From positions 1 through 64,000 of the forward strand of contig CAKSCV010000002.1 of the NCBI GenBank assembly GCA_934444645.1: a DNA stretch of 64,000 nt, read 5' to 3'. Position numbers and translations under genes: made by a program. Under the pieces are notes generated by a model. That model saw only the letters and a program-made list of their open reading frames with translations. It did no database searches and was not told where the DNA came from. Shown here one piece after another: positions 7,801 to 18,500 of this stretch (positions are counted from its first letter, which is position 1; each line of letters begins with the position of its first letter). The DNA comes from an uncultured Eubacteriales bacterium. GTDB lineage: Bacteria; Bacillota; Clostridia; Oscillospirales; CAG-382.

Positions 7801-10137
7801 TTGAAGACAGCAAAAAGACTGACACGGATTTTTTTGTTCGTGTTTTTAATGCTTTTGTGCGTACAAGCGGTTTATGCCGCCGAAAACACCATGCAGGTCG
7901 TTTTTGAAGACGTGACGGACAGTGCCGACACCTTAATGGGTGAGGCAAAGGTAAAAATCAGTATCAAGGAAACCGGCGGCGATATTTCCGCCTCTCAACT
8001 AAAATTTGTTTTTTCGGGTAATGGCAAATACAAATCCATTGCCTATTCGGATACCATCAATCAGCTTGTGGAAAAGGCGACCGGCAAACAGCCGTTCTTT
8101 ATCCAGCCGATCGATGCCAAGACGGCCAATGCCTCGAAAAGCTTTGATATTGCTTTTACGGGTGCAAACAAATACTCTCTGCCTGTTTCGGCAAGCGGAA
8201 CAGAAATCGCAGTTGTAACCTTTGAGGGAGAACCTGATGAGGAAATCACGCTTGCCACAGGTGACTTGGAAAATTCTTACTGCGTCATTGCTCCGAATAT
8301 CATCGAACCGAAGAATTATGTTGCCGAAGAAAACAGCATTACGGTAAAGTGCAGCAAATCCGAACAAACTGGCGTGAAGTTGACGGCAAACATTAAGTTA
8401 AGTGAGCTTGAAGCCAGCGGCGGTTTTGCGGATGCTTCCGGTATCAGCCTGAAGCTTACCAATCGCAAGAACAATCAGGTCAGAACCTTCAAGCTTTCCG
8501 AAGCAAACAAAATTGATGCGGTTACCTATAAATTTGAAATTGCTCAGCTTACGGCCGGCAAATATGACATTGCTTTGGCCGCAGACGGCTTTGTTTCAAA
8601 GCCGCTTGAAAATGTCAATTTGTTTGAAAACAAAACCGTTACGCTGACCTCCGAAAACTTCTATGCCGGTGATGTCAATGCCGACGGGAAATTGACGCTC
8701 TTGGACTATAACCGTTTTGTTTCGCTGTATCATGCGTCGGCTTCTGTGTTTGACGGTGTGGACTATAACCGCGATATTACCCTTACGCAGTATGACCTTT
8801 TGGCTTTGATCGCTTCGGCGGAAAATCATATCGAATCCGGCGCAAAGGGCAATGTTCCGGCAAAGTTAACGGTGACCTCCTCGGCGGAATCAGTCAAGGC
8901 CGGCAGCACCTTTACCTTGACGCTGGTGCTCGATGCCGATGACAAGGATGTCAATACTTACTTTATTAAGGCGATCTATCCGAAAAACATTGCAACGCTT
9001 GCCAAGGCAGAATGTGCCGAAACCAATGCTGAATATAAAGCAGTCAACAACACCGATGACGGCGCGCTCTTTCTTTTGAACACCGTTTCGGATGCAAGCA
9101 ACAAAACCATTTATAAGCTGACCTTTAAGGCTGTAAAGAGCGGAAAATTCGCACTCACCTTTGAGACGACGGAGGGTGCACTTCTTTATGATATTGAAGG
9201 CGATGCTGCGGATAAATTGCTTGATATCGCTATTACCAACGCGACTGTTACCGTCAAAGCTTCCGATTCCGGAGCTGGCGGCGCTGGCGGCGGTGGCGGT
9301 GGTGGCGGTGGTGGAGGCGGTTCCACCGGCGGCGGTTCGACAGGCGGCTCTACGGGCGGTTCGACAGGAGGCTCGACAGGCGGCTCTACAGGCGGCTCTA
9401 CGGGCGGTTCGACAGGAGGCTCGACAGGCGGCTCTACAGGAGGCTCTACGGGCGGTTCGACAGGAGGTTCTACGGGCGGCTCGACAGGTGGCTCTGCCAG
9501 CGGAAACAAGGATACCAAGCCTGCCGAAACGATAATGCACAAGGCCTATGTTTCCGGCTATGAGGATCACACTGCACGTCCGGACAACAATATCACGCGT
9601 GCCGAAGCGGCTGCCTTGATTTCACGTATCACCAACGGCTTTGATGCTCAACAGACGTATGATGTTTCCAAATTTGCCGATGTCGATGCCGGTGCATGGT
9701 ATGCGGCCAATGTCGGCTTTGCTGCCGAAAATGGCATTGTCAGCGGTTATGAAGACGGTACGTTCCGTCCGGAAAACACCATTACGCGTGAAGAATTTGC
9801 GACAATGATCTGCCGGTTAAAGAAGTACGACACAAGTGTGACCGGCAGCTTCTCCGATGTTCCGGCTGACCATTGGGCGGCGTCTTACATTGCAGCCATG
9901 AAGGCAAACGGCATCATCGGTGGCTATGAGGACGGTTCCTTTGGTCTTGGCAAGAACATCACCCGTGCGGAAGCGATTGCCATTATCAACCGTGCAACAG
10001 GGCGTGTGCCGACCGATGAAAAGATTCGCGCCTATGTGGCGACTAACGGCAATCCGTTCACGGATATCGAAGGACACTGGGCTGCAGCGCAGATCATTGA
10101 AGCAACTGTCGAACATGAGCTTCATGTTTTGCATTAA
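7801..10137 (+). CDS. SLH-anchored surface protein with two cohesin-like domains and an internal dockerin
   Basis: A 778-residue protein that starts with TTG at 7801, behind CAGGAGG. The signal peptide ends near residue 26 (AVYA). The order of parts is a cohesin-like domain (about 27-170), a carboxypeptidase-regulatory-like domain (180-280), a dockerin-like pair (about 288-345, including GDVNADGKLTLLDYN and DYNRDITLTQYD), a second cohesin-like domain (350-487), a Gly/Ser/Thr linker (490-567) and three SLH domains (578-778; SGYEDGTFRPENTITREE is typical). SLH domains bind secondary cell-wall polymers, so this should anchor the cohesin-dockerin assembly to the wall. The internal dockerin is unusual for an anchor and could bind the scaffoldin's cohesin. 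A strong terminator hairpin follows at 10148-10188. Confidence 0.85.
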   Translation: MKTAKRLTRIFLFVFLMLLCVQAVYAAENTMQVVFEDVTDSADTLMGEAKVKISIKETGGDISASQLKFVFSGNGKYKSIAYSDTINQLVEKATGKQPFFIQPIDAKTANASKSFDIAFTGANKYSLPVSASGTEIAVVTFEGEPDEEITLATGDLENSYCVIAPNIIEPKNYVAEENSITVKCSKSEQTGVKLTANIKLSELEASGGFADASGISLKLTNRKNNQVRTFKLSEANKIDAVTYKFEIAQLTAGKYDIALAADGFVSKPLENVNLFENKTVTLTSENFYAGDVNADGKLTLLDYNRFVSLYHASASVFDGVDYNRDITLTQYDLLALIASAENHIESGAKGNVPAKLTVTSSAESVKAGSTFTLTLVLDADDKDVNTYFIKAIYPKNIATLAKAECAETNAEYKAVNNTDDGALFLLNTVSDASNKTIYKLTFKAVKSGKFALTFETTEGALLYDIEGDAADKLLDIAITNATVTVKASDSGAGGAGGGGGGGGGGGGSTGGGSTGGSTGGSTGGSTGGSTGGSTGGSTGGSTGGSTGGSTGGSTGGSTGGSTGGSASGNKDTKPAETIMHKAYVSGYEDHTARPDNNITRAEAAALISRITNGFDAQQTYDVSKFADVDAGAWYAANVGFAAENGIVSGYEDGTFRPENTITREEFATMICRLKKYDTSVTGSFSDVPADHWAASYIAAMKANGIIGGYEDGSFGLGKNITRAEAIAIINRATGRVPTDEKIRAYVATNGNPFTDIEGHWAAAQIIEATVEHELHVLH
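9271..9500 (+). repeat. In-frame Gly-Gly-Ser-Thr-type minisatellite
   Basis: A run of GGC/GGT glycine codons is followed by about a dozen copies of a 12-base unit encoding Gly-Gly-Ser-Thr in rotation. The copies differ only at third positions (tcg/tct, aca/acg, ggc/gga). The 12-bp unit keeps the frame, so slippage would change linker length without breaking the protein. Confidence 0.9.
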
Positions 10138-10147
10138 GTAAAAGTGA

Positions 10148-10188
10148 ACACTGACGGTACGGCTCTAAAAAGAGTCGTACCGCAGTGT
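10148..10188 (+). terminator. Terminator after the SLH anchor gene
   Basis: A long hairpin: ACACTG pairs with CAGTGT, and CGGTACGGCTCT pairs with AGAGTCGTACCG around an AAAA loop, with one G-T pair and a single bulge. A weakly T-rich stretch (CTTTGATTTG) follows. It separates this gene from the next surface gene. Confidence 0.7.
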
Positions 10189-10320
10189 CTTTGATTTGCG
10201 GTGCTTTTTGAGTGTTTTTACGCCGGCGGCTGTATGATATTCAAAAAATATCGAAACATCAAAAGCGTCGGAGCGCGTGCGATTCGCCCGTTGGAGAATA
10301 ATGAAGGGAAGTATGGTCGA

Positions 10321-13300
10321 ATGTATAAAAAACTGATTTCCATAGTGCTTGTTTTGTCTATGATTTGCGGATGGACGGTGCCTGTGGTGGCTGATGACAA
10401 CGATCCGGCACCGGTCGTGGATGAAACCAAGCTTGCACGCACGGTCTATATCCATGCTTCCGAGAGTGATCCGGAGAAAAATCCGCCCTCGTGTACGCAG
10501 ATTTATGCCGGTGAGGATGTCAATGTTTATGCGGCAATTGACGCGCCAAATAAAGGCAAAAAGAACGAAGACGGCTCCTTTGACGAAGAAGAATATCAGT
10601 ATAACCTTAACAGCTATATCGTTAAGTTTTATTTCGACCCGAATTATTTCGATTTGGTGTATCATGATATCAAAACGCATAAAAATCCGTCGCTTTCCAA
10701 AGGGTTGAACCAATCGGCAATTAACTATATGCTCCCGTTCCAAACCAAGGGCATGACCATTGAGGATGCCGAAAAGTATGGTGTCGGTACATGGGAAGAA
10801 AACGAAATTCCCGAAGTGGTGGTGGATTATACCGACCGCACCCTGCAGGATGTCACCGTGCAGGATATTTACGGAAAGAAATATGCGGTCGTGCAGGGCG
10901 TATTTGTCATTCGCGGCGAAACGGTGCTGTTTCCCGAGCAAGAGACTGCCGACTTAAACTGGTATAACCTCTGCAATATCACGCTTCGCCCGAAGGCCTC
11001 GGCAAAAGGATCGACGGAGGTCATGATCGAGACCGGCATGGTTTCCAACGAAGGCATATTTGAACTGATTCCAAAGCACCGGACCGGCTATCCGTATACC
11101 TTTAAAGATTATACAACCGTTCTGTACGGCGGTTATCATCAGCTCATCATTGGCGAAACCGCGCCGATACAGCCGCCGGTTCCGGATAAAGAACCGGGTT
11201 ACTATTCGCCGTCTGAAGATGGCAGTATGACCGTGCATCTTTTCACCAAAACCGCCGATTGCGAAATTTTCTATTCGCTCGATGAAAATGCGCCGACCTA
11301 TCCGGACGATACCCGCTTTTTGCCGTATGATGTCACTGAGGGCATCGATATTCCGTATACGACGCAGATCAAGTGCTATGCACGCAAGCTTGTTAACGGC
11401 ACGTATAAATACAGCTACGTCATGAGCTACAATTATTATATCGAGCCGCCGGCACCGACCTTGTATTTTAAGGACGGCACCAAGGTTCCGTATTATTACT
11501 ATACTGATAACAACCATTTTTCGGTCTATGGCACGGATAAAGCCGATCATGACGGAAACATTTCAAACATTTACGAAATCTACTACACTTTCTCGTTAAC
11601 GGCTGAGACAGGGGATATTGATTTAAGCGGCGGCACGGATGATCCGGAAATCGGCTGGGTCAAGCTTTCCAAAATGACGCGTGAAATCGATATTACCCAT
11701 TCCACGCCGGTGCGTTTGGTCACCATTCGCGGAAATACGGCTTCCGACGCGGAATTCAGTTCGGTTGCTTTATATATGCTGTATATCATGCCGTCGCCGG
11801 TGCTTGCCGTACCGGACAGTAACACCGGCTTCACTGCGCCGTTTGAAGTGACCTTAACGTCCGAATCGGTCAAGTCCGGCGCAGACATCCTATTTACAAC
11901 TGACGGCAGTGATCCCAGAAATCACGGCGTTTTGTATGCCGAACCGATTACTGTTTCCAAAAACACCACCATCCGCGCCGTGGCACGCTTGAACGACGTG
12001 TTCAGCGTCACGACCACCTACAACTACGTCTTTGACGTGCTGCCGCCACTTGCCGTTTCGGCTGTTCCGTATCCGGGAGAGTATACCGAAGAGGTTTGCG
12101 TCTGCCTGTATACCGGCGATTTTAACGATGTTATCCATTACACGACTGATGGCAGCATTCCCGATAAAAACAGCCCGGTGTATGATAAAACCTCGCATAT
12201 CCGTCTTACTAAAGATACGGAAATTAAGGCAATCGCTTTTTCAGCTGACGGCAAAAACAGCGGTGATATTGCGCGTTTTAAATATACCATCATTCCCGAT
12301 GTGCCGATCATCGTTCCATCCTCGACGCAGTTTCATGAAAAGAGCAAACCCGTAACAATTTTCAAGCCGCATTCTGGTGAACAGTACGAGCTGTATTATA
12401 CGGTGGACGGCAGCGACCCGCGCAATTCCTCCACAAGAAAGCATACCGTGGCGGATAAGGTCGGTGTCGTTATCAGCGGCAGCACCATCGTAAACGCCGT
12501 TATCCGAAACGAATCCGGCCATTACAGCAAGGTCGCCTCCGAGGTGTATGAAATCATTTCGGGCAAACCGGCACGTCCGGAGGTCACGCTGAAGCCGGGA
12601 CTATATGTACTCGAAAACGATGACCCGACACTGCATGTTACCTCCTTCTTCTCACAGCCGGAAGATACGACGATCTACTATACGGTCGGTTACGGCACGA
12701 TTCCCGACAATCCTGCAAAAGGCTCGAAAATTACCGTTGCCTTCAATGGAGAGGATATTCCGTTAAAAGGCAATACGATTATCAAAGCCATTGCCGTTGA
12801 TGCAAACGGCCGCCAGAGCGATTTGGGCGTATTCAGCTATACGATCGTTCCAGAATCTCCGAAAATTCCCGAAAGCACCGTGCTTGCTGATGCTTCCGGA
12901 ACGCTGCTTCCGATTAAAGGAATTCCCGGAGAAACGGTTTATTATACCATCGGTGAAGCGGAAAACTCGGTGTTGTTGGAAGGCTTTGATACCTTCTATG
13001 TCGATCCAGTCACGGGAAAAGCGTACAAAGATGCCGATAAAACCACGGAACTTGGTTCACCGTCACCTAGCGATGTCTACAACGATTCACCGTTTGAACT
13101 AACCGCCTATGCCGAGCTCGACGGCGTAACCGGCGATCAAGTGCGCGGAACCTATACCGTGCTTCCGTCGGCGGAAACGGTTTTGCCGCCATATATTTCC
13201 GTCCCGTCGGGTGATTATCCCGAAAAAGCCATCGACGAAAACGGAAACGGTGTCATCGATGCGGAAGAAAACGCAGTTTTGATGCCGGAAATGTATTGTC

Positions 13301-15096
13301 TGACACAGGACGCGGAAATATTCTACTATTATGCCGCTGCGCCCGAAAAAGTATATGCGTATACCGAGCCGCTGCGCCTCACGGATAATTGCATCATTTA
13401 TTTTTATGCCGAAAAGAACGGTGTCAAAAGCAGCGAAAACGTAGCTTTTTATCGGTTTATTCCGCTTTCGCCGGTCATCAAGCCCGTTTCCGGCTTGTAC
13501 GAAAACAAAGTCGATGTGCTTATTTACGAAAATCCGCTTTCTCCGATTGGCGCAAACCATGTCATTTATTACAACAAGAGTACGGAAGCCAAAGCGGATA
13601 CTCTCTATCTCGGCGGTGTTATCACGGTTGAACGGGATGAGATCATCAAGGCCTATACCATCAAAGATTACAATCCGTTGGAGCCGGATTCCGGTACATA
13701 TTCCGAGCCAGTGTACGAATACTATCTGTTTGCTCAGGGGAATGAGCCTGCAAGCGGCAGGGTGTATGTCAACAGCCCGTTTGATGAACGGCATACCTTC
13801 GCCGTCAACGAGCTTTCGGAAACGCCGTGCAGCCAAGGCATCACCATCAACACCGCCTCCGATTTCACCATTCATTATAAGTACACTGTCACCTTAAGCG
13901 GCGGCGATACATTCTCCGTGCCGGAGGTGGCGTACAACAGCCGAACCACACCGCCGATTTATCCGTCCCCGATGTGGCGTAAGTTAAAAATCACCGCTTG
14001 GCTGGAGGACGACGATGGCACGGTGATTCCCGAATCACCGGAGGATTTCAATTACAGGTTTGTTGTCTTGGACAAGCCGGTATCCACGCTTGCCGAAACG
14101 GATGCCAAGGGGAACCCGATTCTGTATACAAGCGGAACAAAATATAAACTGGTGAATGAATACGTCGATTCCGATCGACAAATCCGGCTGTTTTATACCC
14201 GTGACGGCTCGGATCCGACCGATCCGGCAAAACGCATAGAGTTCAAAACGGGCGACGTCTTTACGCTTACATCCTCCGAAACCCTGCGTGCGATTTATAT
14301 GGAAACGGTGGACGGCTACAGCTTCTTCGGACCGGAAGCCAAATACATTTATGGCTTAAAATCACCGTCGGGCGGCGGAGGCGGTGGCGGCGGTGGAGGC
14401 AAAATCACCGTGGACAAAACGCGAAAATATACCAAGGATATCTTCGGCAATGAACATCCGACGCATATCGGCTATATTTACGGGTATCCCGACGGCAGTG
14501 TTCAGCCGAACGGCGCCATCACGCGGGAAGAAATTGCGGCAATTCTCTACCGTATTACCAATCATGCTTACGAAAAGCCGTTTGTCGAAACCGGAAATGT
14601 TTTCCCGGATGTTGCCATGGGGCGTTGGTCGGTGCACGATATCGAATATTTGGCGGATAAAAAAGTGATCGTCGGTTATCCGGATGGCGAGTTCAAGCCG
14701 GAAAATCATTTGACGAGAGCAGAGTTTGCCGCACTTATCAGCCGCTTTGCAGGCCTTCAGAAAACCGAGCGGAGCAATCCGTTCCCGGATGTGGAGCAAA
14801 CGCATTGGGCGTATGCCGATATTTTGGCCTTGTACAATTCCGGATTCATGCAAGGATATGAGGACGGCACGTATCGACCGGAGAATGAGATAACGCGTGC
14901 TGAAGTTATGACGGTTGTCAATAAAATCTTGGGCAGAAGACCCTCTGATCCGTATGTGAAATCCTTGAATTTTAATCCGTTCAGCGATCTGGAAAAAGAC
15001 AAGTGGTATTATGTCATTGTTTTGGAAGCTACAATAACACATAACTATTATCTGAATGATAATGGCGTTGAGTACAAGTGGGAGGATTGGAAATAA
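10321..15096 (+). CDS. Giant SLH-anchored surface protein with chitobiase/HEX_C-type repeats
   Basis: A 1591-residue protein. The start at 10321 is preferred over upstream in-frame codons because it gives a normal signal peptide (ending VPVVA) and a GAAGGGAAG site lies upstream. Residues about 25-285 resemble a cohesin-like beta-sandwich. Residues about 290-1345 are a long tandem array of chitobiase/beta-hexosaminidase C-terminal-type repeats, each with a TDGSDPRN or TDGSIPDKN-like turn and a T-I-K/R-A core. A decaglycine linker (about 1350) leads to three SLH domains (about 1365-1570; GYEDGTYRPENEITRAE). The repeats are known as Ig-like stalk modules, so this is probably a wall-anchored stalk or adhesin. 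No enzyme motif is visible. It is separated from the preceding gene by a terminator, so it may have its own promoter, though none is obvious. Confidence 0.82.
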   Translation: MYKKLISIVLVLSMICGWTVPVVADDNDPAPVVDETKLARTVYIHASESDPEKNPPSCTQIYAGEDVNVYAAIDAPNKGKKNEDGSFDEEEYQYNLNSYIVKFYFDPNYFDLVYHDIKTHKNPSLSKGLNQSAINYMLPFQTKGMTIEDAEKYGVGTWEENEIPEVVVDYTDRTLQDVTVQDIYGKKYAVVQGVFVIRGETVLFPEQETADLNWYNLCNITLRPKASAKGSTEVMIETGMVSNEGIFELIPKHRTGYPYTFKDYTTVLYGGYHQLIIGETAPIQPPVPDKEPGYYSPSEDGSMTVHLFTKTADCEIFYSLDENAPTYPDDTRFLPYDVTEGIDIPYTTQIKCYARKLVNGTYKYSYVMSYNYYIEPPAPTLYFKDGTKVPYYYYTDNNHFSVYGTDKADHDGNISNIYEIYYTFSLTAETGDIDLSGGTDDPEIGWVKLSKMTREIDITHSTPVRLVTIRGNTASDAEFSSVALYMLYIMPSPVLAVPDSNTGFTAPFEVTLTSESVKSGADILFTTDGSDPRNHGVLYAEPITVSKNTTIRAVARLNDVFSVTTTYNYVFDVLPPLAVSAVPYPGEYTEEVCVCLYTGDFNDVIHYTTDGSIPDKNSPVYDKTSHIRLTKDTEIKAIAFSADGKNSGDIARFKYTIIPDVPIIVPSSTQFHEKSKPVTIFKPHSGEQYELYYTVDGSDPRNSSTRKHTVADKVGVVISGSTIVNAVIRNESGHYSKVASEVYEIISGKPARPEVTLKPGLYVLENDDPTLHVTSFFSQPEDTTIYYTVGYGTIPDNPAKGSKITVAFNGEDIPLKGNTIIKAIAVDANGRQSDLGVFSYTIVPESPKIPESTVLADASGTLLPIKGIPGETVYYTIGEAENSVLLEGFDTFYVDPVTGKAYKDADKTTELGSPSPSDVYNDSPFELTAYAELDGVTGDQVRGTYTVLPSAETVLPPYISVPSGDYPEKAIDENGNGVIDAEENAVLMPEMYCLTQDAEIFYYYAAAPEKVYAYTEPLRLTDNCIIYFYAEKNGVKSSENVAFYRFIPLSPVIKPVSGLYENKVDVLIYENPLSPIGANHVIYYNKSTEAKADTLYLGGVITVERDEIIKAYTIKDYNPLEPDSGTYSEPVYEYYLFAQGNEPASGRVYVNSPFDERHTFAVNELSETPCSQGITINTASDFTIHYKYTVTLSGGDTFSVPEVAYNSRTTPPIYPSPMWRKLKITAWLEDDDGTVIPESPEDFNYRFVVLDKPVSTLAETDAKGNPILYTSGTKYKLVNEYVDSDRQIRLFYTRDGSDPTDPAKRIEFKTGDVFTLTSSETLRAIYMETVDGYSFFGPEAKYIYGLKSPSGGGGGGGGGGKITVDKTRKYTKDIFGNEHPTHIGYIYGYPDGSVQPNGAITREEIAAILYRITNHAYEKPFVETGNVFPDVAMGRWSVHDIEYLADKKVIVGYPDGEFKPENHLTRAEFAALISRFAGLQKTERSNPFPDVEQTHWAYADILALYNSGFMQGYEDGTYRPENEITRAEVMTVVNKILGRRPSDPYVKSLNFNPFSDLEKDKWYYVIVLEATITHNYYLNDNGVEYKWEDWK

Positions 15097-15215
15097 CCGC
15101 TTGTAAACGAGCACAGTATCATGCGGAAATTGCAGGAACTCCGGATACTGCGGAAAAGCGGACAATTTGAGCGAGGGTGCGGCATGGCGAGAAGACAATG
15201 AAGGGAAGGGATGCT

Positions 15216-15419
15216 TTGAGAAGCTTGAAAATATTCAATAAGCAACTGTGTCCGTATTGCCAAAACGGAAAACGCACCTATGAGTTAGATGAACAATCGC
15301 CGATGTGTCTATATTTGGCTTGCCATAACGGGAAAACGTGCGGTATGTATGAAAAGCTGAAAACGCCCGGAAAGAAGCGTTTTTGGAAGTTCATCAAGAA
15401 AATGCTTGGGATGAAATAA
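15216..15419 (+). CDS. Small cysteine-rich (probably zinc-binding) protein
   Basis: A short basic protein with CPYC near the N-terminus and a second cysteine group (CLYLACHNGKTC), which looks like a zinc ribbon. The tail is Lys-rich. A TTG at 15216 sits 5 bases after GAAGGGAAGGG and is my preferred start (67 residues). An ATG at 15198 is the alternative (73 residues). It lies 120 bases after the giant SLH gene and ahead of a hairpin. The family is not recognised and the role unknown. Confidence 0.5.
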   Translation: MRSLKIFNKQLCPYCQNGKRTYELDEQSPMCLYLACHNGKTCGMYEKLKTPGKKRFWKFIKKMLGMK

Positions 15420-15453
15420 ATCCGTTTGTACTCACAACTAATTTCGTATAGCA

Positions 15454-15489
15454 GTACCCCCTATACCAGGTGTCCAGTATAGGGGGTAC
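15454..15489. terminator. Hairpin between convergent genes
   Basis: GTACCCCCTATAC (15454-15466) pairs perfectly with GTATAGGGGGTAC (15477-15489) around a 10-base loop. It lies between the converging small cysteine-rich gene and the minus-strand surface gene, so it probably ends transcripts from both sides. There is no long T-run. Confidence 0.65.
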
Positions 15490-15531
15490 ATATCCTTTCT
15501 CCGGCGTTTTTTTGGGGGGACGATATTTTAC

Positions 15532-18500
15532 TTAAAAGCGAAGCTCCAACGGGTCACGTAACAGAGAAAGCGTTGCGGCATCCACAATGGAAATCGTACA
15601 GCTTTCTGCGGTTTCGATGTCATCAAGCTCTACGGTGACAGTTTGTACAGCTTCAGGATTTTCGATGGTTTTAATAAGAAAATCAACCATCTTTCCGCGG
15701 CTGTCATATGCGCCGATCAAAACCTGATAGCACTCCACATCGCGGAAGCCGAGAACCAACGAAGCAACGACCGTTTCGGTTTCGGAGTCGTAGCGGAATT
15801 CCTTAATGCGGTAGACGTTCTTGGCGGTGCCCTCATAGCGCAAAGTCGGAAGCGCGGCTTCATTCAGCTGCCAAACGGTCTCGGTGTCAAAGCCGATGGT
15901 TTCCAAAAATGCAGCTGTATGGAAGGTTTCCGACAGCTCCTCCGTGCGGTCGGCGTATTGGATCTTGGAGGCGGTAATTTTCATTTCTTTGTAGCCGACA
16001 CAGTTTTTCATGGTTGCTTCTTTGTTTTTATAGGCGTATATCTGACCGGCGTAGCAGGAAAATTCGTTGGCTTCGGCTGTAAGCTCGCCTATGGCGAAAC
16101 AATTGCGGACTGTTCCGGTTTCGGCGATTTCAGAGAGCGTTGCTGTTGCAGAAAGCTCGGTTTCAATATATGCCTCTGTGTCAAAGAGGAAACCGACAAT
16201 GCCGCCGGCATAGGCGGAAAGGGGAGATTTGGCGCTTATCGTACCGGCAAAGTAGCAGCGGTCAACACCGGAAATACCGAGGGTTGCACCGCTAAAACGC
16301 CCGGCAATGCCGCCAGCCATGGAAAGTGACTTTGCATTTATCTCCATGGCGGTTAAGGAATAGCAGTTTTGAATATTCAAACGCATGGTATCATCTGAAA
16401 CGACTGCCTCGCCGACAATGCCGCCGGCATAGATCGAATCACCGGAGGCACGAATCAAACCGTCAGCCGTGCATTCCGTAATTTCCGCAAGAATACTCGT
16501 TCCTTTGGTGTATATTTTTCCGGCAACCGAACCGATGTAAATGGCTGCCGTGTCGGCTGCCTGAATGTTTACCGTAAAATTCGAAACAGCAAGCTTGGCA
16601 ATAACGCCGTTTTCGATGAGGCCGAACACGCCGGCATAGGGCAGTTCGCGCGTGATATGAAAGTTGTTCACACTGTATCCGGCACCGTCAAAATGTCCGC
16701 GGAAGGGCGTTTCGGCTGATCCGATCGGGATCCATTCGTTGCCGCCGAGATCAATGTCGCTTTCCAAAACATAGTATGCTGCATTGTAGGTATCCGTTCC
16801 GACATTCTGTGATAAGAAATACAGATTGGCCGGTGTCAGAATGCTGTACGGATCGTCTTTTGTGCCGGAGCCTTTGACAAAGGCATCTGCCGTTTTTCCG
16901 TCCCAAACGCCGGTTTCAATGCGAGCATAGACCGCATAAAACACCATATCGCCGGAAACGGTGGCATTTTTGACATTATCCGGACCGTTTTCGCTGTCCG
17001 ACCAGTGAGTGAACACATACCGGAATGCTTGATTGGGCACTTTTTCGGGAGCCTGCGGAAAAACGATGGGAGACTCGTAAACAAGCGTATCCGTTTGAAT
17101 GAGCTTGCCGTCTGCCATAAAGTCGATCTTGTAGGAGCGGTATTCATTTTTGAAATTTGCAAAAAACAGCGTATCGCAAAGCAAGTGCGTGTCTGAAAGC
17201 TTGACCGCTTCGCCGTTCGGAATCAAAGACCAATGTGAGAAGACATAGTGGCTGTCGGGCGTCTTTGTAAACGCGGCGGCTGTGCCGCCGAAGGAAACGT
17301 CTTCCGCTTGAAACACTGTATTTTCATCATAAAAGAATGCCTTGACGTGCGGTGTGCTTGACGGCGTGGCGATAAGCACCGGATACGTGTACGGCGCGTC
17401 ACCGTTTTTCCAAATCTTTTCGGAATAGCCAAAGTAGGAGGCAAGATCGGCTGCTTTTTCGGAGGTCAGCTCTTTCACAAGCGCCGTTTCCGAAGAAGAA
17501 AGCGTTTTGCCGGCTAACAGGCTGTCGGCAAGCACATAGCAGCCGGCGGCATGGATACCGCCCTGCACATCGGCTTGCGCGTCGGCAACAAAGCGGCCGC
17601 TTTCGGAATCGCGCGAGCCGGTATCGACAACGTTGCCGATACAATAGCAGCTTTCAAGCGAAAAATCCGCATCGCTCGAAGAACCGGCAACACTCGAAAA
17701 GCCGCCGAGATAGGCCGTATTGGCAGTGCTTTTTCCGTAAACGTTGGAGAAGGTATAGCAGTTTTCGATGGATACGCCGGATGCGGACGCAACCAAATAC
17801 CCGAGCAAACCGCCGGAATAGTTCTCGGCAATCGCTTCGGTAACAACGCCGCCGGCGGAATAACAGCCGCTAAGCTGAATCGAAGCACCTGCAGCCGAGC
17901 CGAAATAACCAATGAAACCGCCGGCCTTGAGGTTGTCCGATTTGGAGCGGGTCACAGCGGAGATGCCGTTTACACGGGATAGTGAATACGAATTTGCAAT
18001 AACAAGTGTGCTGTCTGCGTCGCGTGATCCGACATAGCCGGCAAAGCCGCCGAGGGTCAGGTTAAAACGGGTATCCGATGACGCGGAGGGAGAATAGCCG
18101 CTTGACTTTCCGGTGATCTCTGCATCTGCGGAACAGCCGTTGACACGAAGGGAAGCACCTTGGGACGCATGAAGATAGCCTGCAAGACTGCCGGTATAAA
18201 CGGAATATGCCTTGCTCTCGGCAAAAAACGTAACATCTTTTACATGGCAATTTTCGATAGCTGCCGTTTTCTTATTGCCGAGTGCCAAAAAGCGTCCGAC
18301 AAGTCCGCCGGCATACAGCACATTATTGGTCGATAAAGAGATCTGCGCATTCGAGATGGTAAGATTTTTGACCGTACCGTTGTAAACAAGCCCAAAGAAA
18401 CCGGCATAAACGCAGTTTTCGGAGATTACAAAGCCGGAAACCGTGTGACCGTCGCCGTCGAAAACACCTTGGAAGGCGGTGCTGTATTCCGTTTCGGCAG

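Noticed and set aside
9271..9500. Possible CRISPR-like array
   Set aside because: The repeats are directly adjacent, 12 bases long, in frame, and have no spacers.
8890..9570. Minus-strand open frames (Arg/Ala/Cys-rich and Pro-Val-Glu-rich) across the glycine repeat
   Set aside because: They arise because the 12-bp repeat has no stops in several frames. The plus frame is a continuous, well-formed surface protein.
10165..10941. Minus-strand 258-residue open frame
   Set aside because: Antisense to the SLH stalk gene and spans its terminator and start region; no ribosome binding site.
15097..15215. Further gene between the SLH stalk gene and the cysteine-rich gene
   Set aside because: No frame with a ribosome binding site; only the tail of the transcript is seen.
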